NCBI RefSeq assembly: GCF_037325665.1
Contig: NC_090246.1
Location: forward strand, 37,749,459-37,813,458
Length of the DNA: 64,000 nt
From: Littorina saxatilis
Lineage: Eukaryota > Mollusca > Gastropoda > Littorinimorpha > Littorinidae
Reading direction: 5' to 3'
Each line of letters starts with the position of its first letter. Positions within the stretch are counted from its first letter, which is position 1. The translations under genes and the position numbers were made by a program. A model generated the notes under the pieces. The model had not been told where the DNA came from and did not search any database. It was given only the letters and a program-made list of their open reading frames with translations. Positions 1 to 37,367 of the stretch are shown one piece after another.

Positions 1-27
1 CAAAAAATATTTGCAGAAGTTTCTCAC

Positions 28-44
28 CTCGCCTTGGCAGCCAT
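28..44 (-). CDS. Putative first coding exon of a gene running off the left edge
   Basis: On the minus strand an ATG at 44 opens a short reading frame (Met-Ala-Ala-Lys-Ala-Arg...) that meets a good splice donor, GTGAGA, starting at 27. The start sits in the context CAAGATGGCTGCC, a YY1-like initiator often found at housekeeping promoters, and a perfect CRE octamer lies 55 bp upstream. The rest of the gene would lie to the left of the window, so the product cannot be named. The call rests only on the start-donor pair and the promoter-like context. A chance ATG plus donor is possible. Confidence 0.35.
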
Positions 45-98
45 CTTGGAACTGGAGAGACCCTACGCAGGAAGCAAGGTTGAAAGTTGGTTAACCGG

Positions 99-106
99 TG
101 ACGTCA
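99..106. promoter_or_regulatory. CRE-like octamer TGACGTCA upstream of the left-edge exon
   Basis: A perfect palindromic TGACGTCA lies 55 bp upstream of the minus-strand start codon at 44. The same octamer occurs upstream of the PP2A start at 27,672. In other animals CREB/ATF proteins bind this site; use here is inferred. Confidence 0.4.
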
Positions 107-517
107 CTCCAGTCGTACCGGACCGAGTTTTTGCGACCTCCGGTTCGACTCGAGTCACCTTAGTTGACGCTAAAACTCGCTCACCGTATACCGTGGTTGC
201 ACTAGGCAAATCTGTCCGAAGCGGTTGCACCCTATAATTATTGTTCTGTCCGAAGGGAGACACGCGACGTAAGTTTCTGCACAAAATCACCTGTAATTCC
301 TCACAAATGACATATCATCACAAAACTACCGTTTGTACTTTGGCCTAAGCCCAAGCCGGTGTCATACTATGACTCATAGCATTGATTTGTTTCATTGCTT
401 CAATGTGTTTGTGAACGTTGCCCTTCAAGTATTTACACATTTCAAGCGCATTATGTGCAAATTTTGACTTTCCGCAGTTACTAGGGAAATTCAAGCACAT
501 GAGAAAGGCTACACACG
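107..517. other. No gene seen; promoter-side flank of the left-edge exon
   Basis: The stretch has no convincing coding frame, splice signals or repeat match to the rest of the window. It is probably upstream sequence of the left-edge gene. Position 517 is the end of the 6-bp target-site copy that precedes the next transposon. Confidence 0.4.
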
Positions 518-597
518 CAGGGATGTCGTTAGGCGTCGGACATCGGACATATAACGATAAAAAAAAAAAAAAAATATCCGATTCACATTGCCGCATG

Positions 598-1947
598 TAT
601 CTGTATCTGTATCTGTCTGTTACGCTGCACTTGTAGAACAAGTCATCCAGATGTCTGGCATTGTTGCAGCGGAGTGGGGGGTGCGCAGCTAGTTCTTTAT
701 CGTCGTCTGGCTACTGCCAGCGCCGACTTGAAGCTCTCGGTCGATGCCGAGGTTACAGTTTCTTCATCTAATTGGTTCCAGGCCACTACAGTCTTTGGGA
801 AAAACGAATGTCTGTATTGCTCAGTGTTACAGCGTGGCACAGTGAAGCATCTGCTATTGTTCCTGATGTAGTTGTCTACTGGATTCGAGGTGCTAAAGTC
901 TCTGGAAGATTGACGTGGACGAATGAGGCGTCCTGGTTTTTGAGGGATCAGGAACTTGTCAGGCGGGATTGCCGGCACCAGCCCCTCAACCACTTTGTAG
1001 AAGGAGGTTAGACGCAGGTGTTCGCGACGTTCCTGGAGGGTTGGTAGTTGGAGCTTGTGTAGGAGCCCAGTGACGAAGCCAGGAGTCGTGGTTCTGTAGT
1101 CACCAGAGATGAAGCGGGATGCGTTCCGCTGTATGCGCTCCAATCTCTCGACGTCCTGCTTAAGGTATGGGTCCCAGATGGTGGCACCATACTCAAGAAG
1201 AGGGCGGATGAGGGCAAGGTAGGCGTTGTGCCTGCAGTTTGATGGGCAGTGGTGCAGGTTGCGGCGGAGGAATCCGAGGGTGCTGTTAGCTTTCTTAGTG
1301 ATGTAGTTGATGTGGGTGGACCACTTCAGGTCGTTCGAGAACTGAATGCCAAGGTAGGGGTTCGTGGGTACACGGCTCTTGAGGATGGTGCTGTCTAGGG
1401 AATAGAGGTAGGAGGAAGGGGTTTTCCGTGCTAGAGTCATGACGTAGCATTTTGTAGCGTTGAAGGCATGCCCCATCTCTCTGCCAAGGATTCAAGGCTC
1501 TTCAGGTCTTCCTGGAGGGCGATGTGGTCGCTGAAGTCAACGATCTCCCTGTAGAGGAGGCAGTCATCTGCGAAGAGGCGCACTTGGGACTTGGCTGCAT
1601 CCGGGAGGTCGTTGATGTGGCAAAGGAAGAGAAGAGGCCCTAGCACGGTGCCTTGCGGGACTCCAGAGTCGACAGTGGTTGGGGCGGAGGTCGTGCCTTC
1701 CACAACTACCTGCATGGTACGTTGGGTGAGGAAGGTCTGGAGCCAGGCGAGGATGGGGCCGGAGATTCCGTAGCTGTTGAGTTTGTGGAGGAGACGATCA
1801 TGGGGTACCGTATCGAAGGCTTTGGAAAAATCCAAGATGGCCATGTCGACTTGGCGCCCCCGGTCGTATGAGGATAGCAGGTCTTCTGTTGTTGTCAGGA
1901 GCTGGGTCTCTGTGGAATAGCCGGACGAGTCGGAAGCCATGACTTTA
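598..1947 (-). mobile_element. 5'-truncated LINE (CR1/Jockey-like) inserted in copy A
   Basis: The insert interrupts copy A of the TIR transposon; the equivalent position is uninterrupted in copy C near 25118-25130. Read on the minus strand it begins inside a reverse transcriptase and ends with a short (ACAGAT)n tail at 598-627, the kind of microsatellite tail used by CR1-group non-LTR elements. No endonuclease domain remains, so it is 5' truncated. The borders are estimated by comparison with copy C and may be off by a few bases. Confidence 0.75.
697..1940 (-). pseudogene. Reverse transcriptase C-terminal two thirds of a LINE ORF2
   Basis: Two overlapping minus-strand frames (1437-1940 and 697-1476) together cover the palm and thumb of a non-LTR reverse transcriptase. 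The first contains ILDFSKAFDTVPHDRLL, the SGVPQGTVLGPLLF motif and the catalytic box FADD. The second contains PYLGIQFSNDLKWSTHI and the C-terminal PLLEYGATIWDPY-LERIQRNASRF block typical of CR1/Jockey-type LINEs. The two frames join near 1465 through one frameshift, so this copy is dead. The end at 697 is the natural stop codon. The endonuclease and the RT fingers are missing. Confidence 0.85.
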
Positions 1948-2184
1948 GATGTCCTATCGTTTTAGCCTGAGCGTGGTCATTGTCCGATATGTACTCCATT
2001 CCTTCGCGGACAGCGCGATATTCGTTAATTTTCATTTCAAGATACAAATCTTCTAAAAGACCGAACGCTCTTGTGTTCAGCTGACACAGAAGTTGCCAGT
2101 GCCGCGTGCGGATCTTTTCTTTTGTCGGGAATTCCCGAACCGTTTGCGGTATGCGCCGTTTGGGTATAACCATCTCGGTGCAGC

Positions 2185-2224
2185 GCACTGATCTAAAAAT
2201 AGTGGATTATTTTTAGATCAGTGC
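2185..2224. repeat. 17-bp perfect palindrome inside the 6-bp-TSD transposon
   Basis: Arms 2185-2201 and 2208-2224 (GCACTGATCTAAAAATA and its complement) are separated by six bases. The same palindrome recurs at 25364-25403 in copy C and, with a small insertion in one arm, near 18715-18760 in copy B. It is therefore an ancestral internal part of the element, perhaps a subterminal binding site or hairpin. Confidence 0.75.
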
Positions 2225-2745
2225 ATGCTACAGGAGTACGGGAGACAACTCCAACTGACTAAATTTGTCGTCTGCTTTTGTTTTCGATACGAGACGAAGC
2301 ACTGAATTATGCCGCTGGAAAAAAAACTAAAGCCTGCAAAAGATCAGCATTAGATCAAACCGATCATTTTGTTTTTCAACTTTTATCTAAATCATGCAGT
2401 TTGTAATCAGAGTAAGAGCTCTGAAGTTGTTGATGTTGGTTTCTTTTTTGTGTTTTCTTTGAAACTAAACAAATACGACATCGTACGCACACTGTGTTGA
2501 TGTATTTACTATATTATGTGTGTGTTCTACAGCGCGTGGGTGTGTGGGTGTGTGTGTGTGTGTGCGTGTGTGTGTGGGCGCATGACTTTGGAACAATTCC
2601 ATGAAATGTGTTATAAGCTGTTTGCAATTTGGCGCAAATTCATAATGTCCTATAGTACACTTTCTGAAAGCGGTCAAATGTCCTATTGATGCTGAAGAAC
2701 TCAGGACATTTGTCCTATAGGTATGAATTTGTAGCAACATCCCTG

Positions 2746-3086
2746 CACACGATTGTAATGTGATCTATGGTCATTTCTTGACATCTGAGTCAGATGGTAT
2801 GATTTAGGCAGTATACTTGGACCGGTAGTTTTAACCATTTTTAGTAACGACCTCAGTACCAGGCCAGGTGCAATTTCTAGTGCATGTAAAAATTGTGCCG
2901 ATGATGAAAAGAATTATATTACAACAGATAACAGTGTAATTTTACAAAATAATTTCTAGAATGGTCGGGCACGTGGAATTTGTATTTTAATGCTGCCCTC
3001 TGCTCAGAACACTGTTTAGCAACGATTTGTCTTTTTGTCGCTCATAAGTCGATTTATTTTCACAACTATCCCCAAAATGTAATTAA
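2746..3086. other. No gene seen; unique intergenic sequence
   Basis: AT-rich sequence between two transposons with no sustained reading frame and no match elsewhere in the window that I could find. The last four bases (3083-3086) are the TTAA target site of the next element. Confidence 0.4.
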
Positions 3087-4301
3087 AGGCACAGTCAGCC
3101 TTCCGTAAACCATCACAGACACTGTCAGGCTTTTACACACAGTGAAACACCCTTTCAGTTAAAGGCACAGTGCAGCTCACGGCCTTCGTTTCGCGTTTTT
3201 GTTGCAGCTGAGTGCATTTACAGTTCAAAAATCCTCCTATGGTAGTAAAACAAACCCAAAACTAACCAACGACGACATCTGTGAAGCTCGACAGTTTCTT
3301 GTTCGCGCGAGTGCATAAATTAACCTAGTTATTACGTGGTGTTTGGTCGGAGTTCGATTCAACTGAGTGATTCCGGCCTCTATTTTGTTTCACACAAACT
3401 CATGATGATGTCTGACATAGTTTGCTAGTGACGTGTCTTTTTGTGCATGATGTGGTGATCTACCTGATCTAAATTTAGATCCAAAAATAGGTCAAGACCA
3501 GCCGGGTCCGAGTACGAAATTAATTCGTCAAAAATCGCAGTTCTTGACTGGCTTTGGGTGCAAGTCAATGAAACTTGGTAGTTCTTCTAACGGATAGCTG
3601 CCTGATGTATGACTAAAAGCCCCAGGGGTTCCGTGCACCTGGATTTGACAAGTTCAGTACCTTTAAACACTCACCGCTTGAGAACATTCTATGTGCCCTC
3701 CGTAAAGAGCGAGCAATGTTCAAAGAATTTATTTTTGCGTGGTTTATTGTAACCATGAGCCATCCGGTGAACCCGTGTGATCCAGTTTCCTTTTTTTCAC
3801 AATTTAGTCATCCGTTTGTGATTTCAATGCCACTCGCTGTAAGCTTATCTGCAATAGCACGTTATTGTGTACCTCTGAATGTAAAACGCAACAAACGGCT
3901 GCGAGTCACATGAACTAGAGCGGTGGCTGTTGGCCGTTAAAAAAAACTGCTACGGTGAGAAAGACGTTTCCGGGCTTTTCTTTTTTCAAACTTTCAAAAC
4001 TTCGAATTGTACTGATCTTGTCTTGATGAAAAAAGAATTCTTTTATGATTTAAGAATGTTTGTGTAACAAGCTGTCAATTTATTATTTAGATTTTAAAAG
4101 TTAGGTCTAGCACCAAAACGAGGCACCCGATTGTCCGTTCGGATAGTCCACGAAATTAATTCTTTGAAAATGTCTCACTCAGTCTCAACAGAAAGCAGCC
4201 AAGATATTCCCGTTCGGTGAGCATTCAAATGGAAGTATGCTTGCACTGTATGTAGAGGCTCGGGGAGCTCAGTGATGGTTTACGGGAGGCTTACTGTACC
4301 T
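3087..4301. mobile_element. TTAA-flanked TIR element (piggyBac/Kolobok type), outer
   Basis: TTAA duplications flank the element at 3083-3086 and 4302-4305. The termini are inverted: AGGCACAGTCAGCCTTCC at the left matches the complement of the right end, with CCGTAAACCATCA shared further in. A related fragment lies at 13365-13575. No transposase is visible, so it is non-autonomous. A second TTAA element is inserted inside it (3163-3662). Confidence 0.75.
3163..3662. mobile_element. TTAA-flanked element nested in the outer one
   Basis: TTAA occurs exactly at 3159-3162 and 3663-3666, and the ends are AGGCACAGTGCAGC and the complement of AGGTACTGAACTT. The fragment at 13.4-13.6 kb (minus strand) shows the same host sequence uninterrupted at that TTAA, acting as an empty-site relative. 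The 500-bp insert has no reading frame of note. Confidence 0.7.
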
Positions 4302-4769
4302 TTAACATCCACCGTGACCACGTTATTGCGGGTCTAAAGGCTGGGTGCGGTGTGCCAAAATGGACACAAATAACCGTTTTACAATTTTCTTACGTAACCA
4401 AGCACAATGTCTTGACGTAAACTCCCCAAGATAGAAAGGATTCTCTCTTTCATCGTGACTTCTCGAGTTCTCGGTAGGCATTTGACGTAATTAGTTCACG
4501 TGCGGGACCTGATCGTCCTCAGCTAGAAAAATGATGAAAATTCATTCGTAAAAATATTGCAGTTTTCGACTCCTTGCAAGGTCAAGAAAACTTGGTATTA
4601 TTTCAAATGAATAGACGGTTGGAAATGAGAAGCACAGTCATTTTAAATTCGCATTTCCCCCGGCACTGATTCAGCTTTCAGATACAATATATACTCGAGA
4701 CTAAAATGTTTCCTGGTCAAATTAAAGAAGTACACTTTTTTAAGGAAGAAAACCATGTCAGTTTCAAAC

Positions 4770-5107
4770 CAGGGCCGGACCAAACAGTGAGTTGTAAGGG
4801 GGGGTTCCTCCTTTTTTTTTTGGGGGGGGGGGGGGGGGAATCAGCGAAGTGGCGAAGCCACAAGCGCGCGCCTGCTTTGCAGGCGCGCGAACTAGGGGGG
4901 TCCGGGGGCATGCTCCCCCGGAAAATTGTTGAAAAACGGTTAAAATCTGTGCAATCTGGTGCATTCTGGGCCTTGTTTTGAGGGTTAAGAGCAGCATTGT
5001 TTTGGTGCTAAAACTAGTAAAAGTCAAAGCAAGGTACATGCTTTTTCCAGGGGTGGGGTTCCGGAACCCCTGGAACCCCCCCCCCCCCCCCCCCGGGTCC
5101 GGCCCTG
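4770..5107. mobile_element. hAT-like MITE with CAGGGCCGGAC termini
   Basis: CAGGGCCGGACC at the left end is matched by its complement at the right end. The interior has a long G run near the left and a long C run near the right, with GGGG-TTCC-GGAACCCC-rich arms. The flanks GTTTC (4761 and 5108) suggest a decayed target duplication. CAGGG(C)CGG termini are common in hAT non-autonomous elements. No coding capacity. Confidence 0.6.
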
Positions 5108-5108
5108 G

Positions 5109-5740
5109 TTTCTTGCAAATGAAGGAAATTGGTGGTAAAATTTGATAGTCACCCTAGTATATATTCGATTTCTTCGAAAACGTGCACAGGGTGGTTACGT
5201 CCCTTAAATGAGAAGGGAAGTAATTTTAGGATGAAGCAGATTTCAAAGTTTAATAAAATGTTTTGGTTGAACGAATTTGACCCCATGAATATCAAGTACC
5301 TAAGCTCGATCATCAATACTATGGTTGGGAGGGGGGCTTTTCAGCGTGTAGATTATACATGATCAAGGAGGCCGAATCAGAAAGCTGAATGCCGGGGGAA
5401 AGCTGAACGTCTTACACGGGCACTTGGAACTAATTATGCATTGCTTTTATTGCTGGACATGGACGCGAAAAGCACTGTAACTTTATAGGATTTAAAAGAT
5501 TTTGACTGCGTTTTTTTGGACTTACCGACCTTTAGAAGGGTTAGAGGTGATTTAATCCAAGATGTTTGTTTAGTTTAGTAAAAGCCGTTTTAGGAATATT
5601 TTTGTTTCACAGAACTGCACCTCTTTGGCATGACCTTGCACCATCTGTTAAAAATAGCACAAAATGAAAAATCAACTCGTTAAGAATCAGCTGGACGAAG
5701 ATATTATTTTTTTAAGACTGAATGTAAATGATATATAGTG
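5109..5740. other. No gene seen
   Basis: AT-rich intergenic sequence with only short reading frames that lack splice or domain support, and no clear repeat partner in the window. Confidence 0.35.
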
Positions 5741-6232
5741 AACTAGATGAATACCCACTTCGCCGGGAAGAAGTAGAGCCGAATACCCGGCGCAGCCGGG
5801 TGTACGACGGCTTTGCCGGCGCACGAAGGAAGGGAGATAAACGCGCAAAACACTGGAGAAGATAAGGAAGAGTTGTGGACAGTGACCTTCTAAAAACAGT
5901 AACGGGAATATGGATGAAAGCGTTGTGGACAGTGACCTAAAAATAGTAACGGGAATATGGATTGACGCCACACGAAGGAAGGGAGATAAACACAAAACAC
6001 TGGAGAAGATAAGGAAGAGTTAATGGGAATGGATGTAGTGGATGTACAGAAAAACCAAAATCGGTTCAGCGCTGCGCGCTGAGAGCACATGTTGAAAATT
6101 CTCATCGACCAGGTTGTGTCCGGGGTCTACCTGAATATGCCCACCAAATTTGAAGCAGATCCATCGAGAACTTTGGCCGTGCATCGCGAACACACAGACA
6201 GACAGACAGAAGCCATATAGATTACCCAAAAT
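5741..6232. repeat. Dispersed-repeat-like segment with internal tandem duplication
   Basis: A GC-rich head with several short inverted motifs (CCCGGCGCAGCCGGG, CGGCTTTGCCGG) is followed by a roughly 60-bp unit (GTTGTGGACAGTGACCT..., CACTGGAGAAGATAAGGAAG) repeated near 5845-5935 and 5922-6020. It ends in (ACAG)n and ATAAATAAAATAATG, like a retroposon tail. No second full copy is in this window, so the family is not identified. Confidence 0.4.
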
Positions 6233-6269
6233 AAATAAAATAATGTTGACAGATATTGATGGGGCTATT

Positions 6270-6945
6270 CTTTTCTTTATTTGAACGTCGTTTTCAACCA
6301 CGAAGGTTATATCGCGACGGGGAAAGGGGGGAGATGGGATAGAGCCACTTGTCAATTGTTTCTCGTTCACAAAAGCACTAATCAAAAATTTGCTCCAGGG
6401 GCTTGCAACGTAGTACAATATATTACCTTACTGGGAGAATGCAAGTTTGTTTGTTCGTTTAACGCCCAGCTGACCACGAAGGGCCATATCAGGGCGGTGC
6501 TGCTTTGACACATAACGTGCACCACACACAAGACAGAAGTCGCAGCACAGGCTTCGTGTCTCACCCAGTCACATTATTCTGACACTGGACCAACCAGTCC
6601 TAGCGCTAACCCCATAATGCCAGACGCCAGGCGGAGCAGCCACTAGATTGCCAATTTTAAAGTCTTAGGTATGACCCGTCCGGGGTTCGAACCCACGACC
6701 TCCCAATCACGGGGCGGACGCCGTAACACTAGGCCAACCGTGACGGGGAGAGAATGCAAGTTTCCAGTACAAAGGACTTAACATTTCTTACATACTGCTT
6801 GACTAAAATCTTTACAAAAATTGACTATATTCTATACAAGAAACACTTAAGGGTAAAAGGAGAAACAGAATCCGTTAGTCGCCTCTTACGACATGCTAGG
6901 GAGCATCGGGTAAATTCTTCCCCCTAACCCGCTGGGGGTGATGGG
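6270..6945 (-). mobile_element. SINE, interrupted by a second SINE
   Basis: This sequence is nearly identical to 16021-16365 (parts 6281-6448 and 6750-6945). On the minus strand it reads from a conserved GTCGTAAGAGGCGACTAA head region to a GACGTT end followed by short T/A repeats. The 301-bp insertion at 6449-6749 is another SINE. It is non-coding. Confidence 0.7.
6449..6749 (-). mobile_element. tRNA-derived SINE inserted in another SINE
   Basis: A 14-bp target duplication, GAGAATGCAAGTTT, occurs at 6435-6448 and 6750-6763. On the minus strand the right end reads as a tRNA-like head with an A-box (TTGGCCTAGTG) and a perfect B-box GGTTCGAACCCC near 6682-6694. The 3' end is CGTTAAACGAACAAACAAAC, a tail type common in molluscan SINEs. 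The exact duplication shows that the insertion is fairly young. Confidence 0.85.
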
Positions 6946-7620
6946 GCGATTCATCGGCTTCGTGGCCTACTGCATTTGTACCACCAAACTAAACTAAACT
7001 TGCTTTAAAATTATCTGAAATTTCATGGGTGTCATGCTTGAAATTCATTACTTAAGTCGGGATCAAGTTTTTTGGTTTTTTTTTACAATTTACAAGTAAA
7101 GTAACGGTGTTCTATTTTGTTTCTCAGTCACTCTTTTATGGGATGATCATTTCAGGTGCACTCACGTGGTCGTGCATGTTCGGTTTGGGGAGCTGGAGGA
7201 GACGAAGAAGTGAACTCGAAAAAGCTTTTGGTACTATGAGATGCATGAATTCATATTCAATGATTCATAACTGCTGTTTTCAACTGCAATGATCAAAGGG
7301 ACCAACAGAAAGTGGTAGTTATGAAAAGATGAATTGCATAAAATATGGATTAATACAAAATTACCAGCTGTTTGAATAAGTTCGAGTGGTCGAGTGCAAC
7401 ACCGGTCTTACTTACAAACCAAAGGCTAACTAATATTTTACACCTGAATACACAAGCACCCAGAGAGAGAACCACTTAATGTCCTCATGCGAAGACACTA
7501 AACAAACAAATCATAAGCCAAGTGAACAAGCTTGCGTTTCTCACATCATTCTCACTATACGCACACAACACATGCACTGCTCATACTTCTCAAACACAGC
7601 AGCATAGACCATCCTCAACA
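6946..7620. other. No gene seen; region beyond the RACK1 poly(A) site
   Basis: The stretch has no supported coding exon. It contains only short frames and simple AT-rich sequence between the SINE and the RACK1 3' end. Confidence 0.4.
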
Positions 7621-7626
7621 TTTATT
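7621..7626 (-). terminator. Candidate RACK1 poly(A) signal AATAAA
   Basis: TTTATT on the plus strand gives AATAAA on the minus strand, 117 bp after the RACK1 stop codon. The short 3'UTR this implies fits a highly expressed translation-related gene. Confidence 0.5.
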
Positions 7627-7742
7627 AACATCCCCAACATTAATTAACACTGGAGGCGAAGTTGGTTGCATTTTTTTCACTTTTCTTCTTCACAGTCATG
7701 AATCGACCTTGACAGTTTTTTTCATCACAAGACAGCGTTTTC

Positions 7743-26548
<18,806 letters not shown>

Positions 26549-26606
26549 TCTGGAAAATATTCGTCAACGTCCTCGATGAATTTCGATTTGCATTCACGGG
26601 GACGTG

Positions 26607-26618
26607 TTAGGCGGCCAT
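26607..26618 (-). promoter_or_regulatory. Three-codon upstream ORF in the RACK1 leader
   Basis: ATGGCCGCCTAA lies 59 bp before the RACK1 start codon. If the leader starts at the TOP tract, every RACK1 mRNA would carry this Met-Ala-Ala-stop element, which could permit reinitiation. Function is inferred. Confidence 0.35.
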
Positions 26619-26635
26619 GAAGTATGGTTTACGCC

Positions 26636-26647
26636 GGAAAAGGAAGG
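26636..26647 (-). promoter_or_regulatory. 5' TOP-like tract, probable RACK1 transcription start
   Basis: CCTTCCTTTTCC on the minus strand, 88 bp upstream of the RACK1 start codon, resembles a terminal oligopyrimidine tract. RACK1 mRNA is a known TOP mRNA in vertebrates. The exact start base is not visible. Confidence 0.5.
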
Positions 26648-27024
26648 CCGGATTGTGGTAATTTAAAATCATGCATTGCACAAAAGCGAAAGCAGAACTA
26701 CGAAACGAACCAAATAAAAGTAATCTGATCGATTACTAAAACCCAAAAAGTAAAAACTTGAAGATTAATTAAAAAAAATAACCTAGCACGCACCAGAATA
26801 TAATCATTGATGGAATTGAAGATACCCAAGGCTAAATAGGAATGCAAAGCCTTTTGTTGGATGTTAACTTGCCGATCAACAGAATACAAAGGGTAAGAAA
26901 TTGAAGAAAAATGCTGAACACCATACCAGTTTTTCACGCTAGAAGTAAATAATATAAGGACTGAAATGGCAGTGGATGATATACATGTTGGGAGAGAATC
27001 TGACGGTGTATGTATATGTATGTA

Positions 27025-27027
<3 letters not shown>

Positions 27028-27078
<51 letters not shown>

Positions 27079-27110
27079 TGTGTGTGTGTGTGTGCGTGTG
27101 TGTGTCTGTC
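27028..27110. repeat. (GT)n microsatellite between RACK1 and PP2A
   Basis: A long GT run with a few interruptions. All reading frames over it are low-complexity shadows. Confidence 0.9.
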
Positions 27111-27671
27111 TGTTTGTCAGACTGTCTGTACAACACATTTGACATCGAAAGAAGCAACAAAACATAAGGAAAGAAAGATACAGGGAAAACAATAGGCATA
27201 GGGATTTGTAGCTGGCAAAATTTGCGTATGCGTGCACCACGCCGGTTTGTTTGTTTTTGTCGATATTGTAAGTTTGATCGATTTCATCTTCAAATATACT
27301 TTCGATCCGTTTATTTACTCTGGAATACATTACACAAAAAACTGCTATCAATACGGCAATTATAAATAAGTCGAGTTATTTTTCACACGCCCTAAGAAAT
27401 GGTCTCTCCAGTGGAGTCTGAATGTCAGACCACCTTTTTATTTCGAATAGGATGTGACGTAAGTCCCAGAGTTTTCCGAAAGGTGGCGCACCGTCCTGGA
27501 TCGCCGACCGTATCCATGCATGAGAATTAGACCAAGAAACTGAAGGTTCGTGTTTTGATTCATAGTCGGAGACATGTGCAGGTTGATTCTTATTTTTCTG
27601 ATTTACGAGATGAAGAGTAGACAACTGTTTTGGGGCCTGTTGCGGTGTTTATTGTTTCCTTTTTTTCACCG

Positions 27672-27679
27672 TGACGTCA
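27672..27679. promoter_or_regulatory. CRE octamer TGACGTCA in the PP2A promoter
   Basis: A perfect CRE lies 136 bp upstream of the PP2A start codon, followed by GGCAGCCATCTTG at 27698-27710. Vertebrate PP2A-C promoters are also reported to use a CRE, so conservation of this input is plausible. Confidence 0.5.
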
Positions 27680-27814
27680 AAGAATTATTCGCATTTTGGC
27701 AGCCATCTTGTTCCGTCTTGTTTGAGCTGTTTCAAAAATTGAATTGTATCCAGGGTAACGAGATCTTTTGCTGGAATTGCAGTATTGTAACGGGATAAAC
27801 GTCAACCTTTCAAG

Positions 27815-36284
<8,470 letters not shown>

Positions 36285-37305
36285 TCCCCGACAATCACAG
36301 CTCTTCGACTCTTCCCACACAAGAAAAGGGATTTTGCCATGTCACGGACACATTAATTAGTGGGCGCGGGGAGTCAGTGTAGCAACTGTGTGATACTAGA
36401 ACCTTGTGCTGCCATGTTGTGGCAGCGGTGAGCTGAGCCGACGTAAGGCCCTGGTGTTCTTGTTCTTGTAGCCCCACCTCTTTGTTCTAGAGCAACAACT
36501 GTTCTTTCTCATGCTTCGTGATCAAATATTGCCACCTTTTACACTCTTTGTTTTCCTCCATCACGGAAGGTTTGTGGTAGAAGAGGGGACATGGCCACGC
36601 GCACTGCCGTCTGCCTGATTCAGCTGGCTGTTAAGGGAGTTTTGCTTTGTGTGTGTATGTGTTCAGTAATAACAGTGCTGTAAGTGTGCCTGCGGGTGTT
36701 TTTAGTGGTAACTACCTTGCATAAGTCCAAACCTAACATAGTAATGGAGACTTTTCAATGTAACTGACCCCAAGCTTTCAAGTGTTTCAAGAAGTTGTAT
36801 GCTTCAGATATCATCCCACTAAACATTTCACTGACAGGTTTGGGGTGGGATGGGGGGTTCTTAATGCTGTTTTCATCTTTTATCTGGGGACATACTATTA
36901 TATCTAAACCTACTGATATATGTGGCCAGTAGTGTAATAGTGCTGCCCCACTCATACCAGATTCAATGCATGCTTGAAGTTGAAGGAACCAATCTATTGG
37001 ACTTGTAATGGAACTGTAATTTCTGTAAGTGTTAGTGTGGCATATGTGCCCACTTTGTGAGATTCAGGCTCTTATTGATATGATTAAAGCAATGTGCATA
37101 TTGAGAAATTGTCTGAAATGTGTTTCCTTGAAAGGCAGGAGATTATGTATGATGTGATTTGCCCCTAAAGCAGACACTCACCAAGATAAAAGACACACAC
37201 GCACACATATGGACATGCTTGTGGTGATGTCGAGTGCAATCTATGTAGTCCAAGTGATGAACAAAGGCATGTGCTTGGTTTATCCATTCTAAGTAAGGTA
37301 GGCTG

Positions 37306-37367
37306 TAGACTCCTAACAGTTGTGTTGGCCTATTTCTAGACTCCTAACAGTTGTGTTGGCCTATTTC
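37306..37367. repeat. Two exact 31-bp tandem copies in the PP2A 3'UTR region
   Basis: The unit starting TAGACTCCTAACAGTTGTG occurs twice in immediate succession without change, suggesting a recent slippage or duplication. Confidence 0.85.

Larger units (their letters stand above)
518..2745 (-). mobile_element. TIR DNA transposon, copy A, internally deleted and carrying a LINE
   Basis: The element begins CAGGGATGT (518) and ends ACATCCCTG (2745), a 9-bp perfect terminal inverted repeat. The flanks carry the same six bases, CACACG, at 512-517 and 2746-2751. Copies B (18392-20782) and C (25053-25871) share both ends and also have 6-bp duplications. The left inner segment (1948-2190) holds a minus-strand reading frame rich in charged residues that may be the remains of a transposase tail. 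Copy A lacks the BED-finger region seen in copy B and contains an inserted LINE at 598-1947. A 6-bp duplication is unusual for hAT (8 bp), so the superfamily is left open. Confidence 0.8.
26549..27814. promoter_or_regulatory. Intergenic region between divergent RACK1 and PP2A
   Basis: About 1.27 kb separates the two start codons. The RACK1 side carries a TOP-like pyrimidine tract and a tiny upstream ORF; the PP2A side carries a CRE octamer and a YY1-like GCAGCCATCTTG. In between lies a (GT)n microsatellite at 27028-27110 and unremarkable AT-rich DNA. No other gene was found. Confidence 0.6.

Noticed and set aside
26698-27351. 217-codon frame over the (GT)n tract
   Set aside because: Its length comes from a microsatellite reading His-Thr repeats; no splice or domain support.
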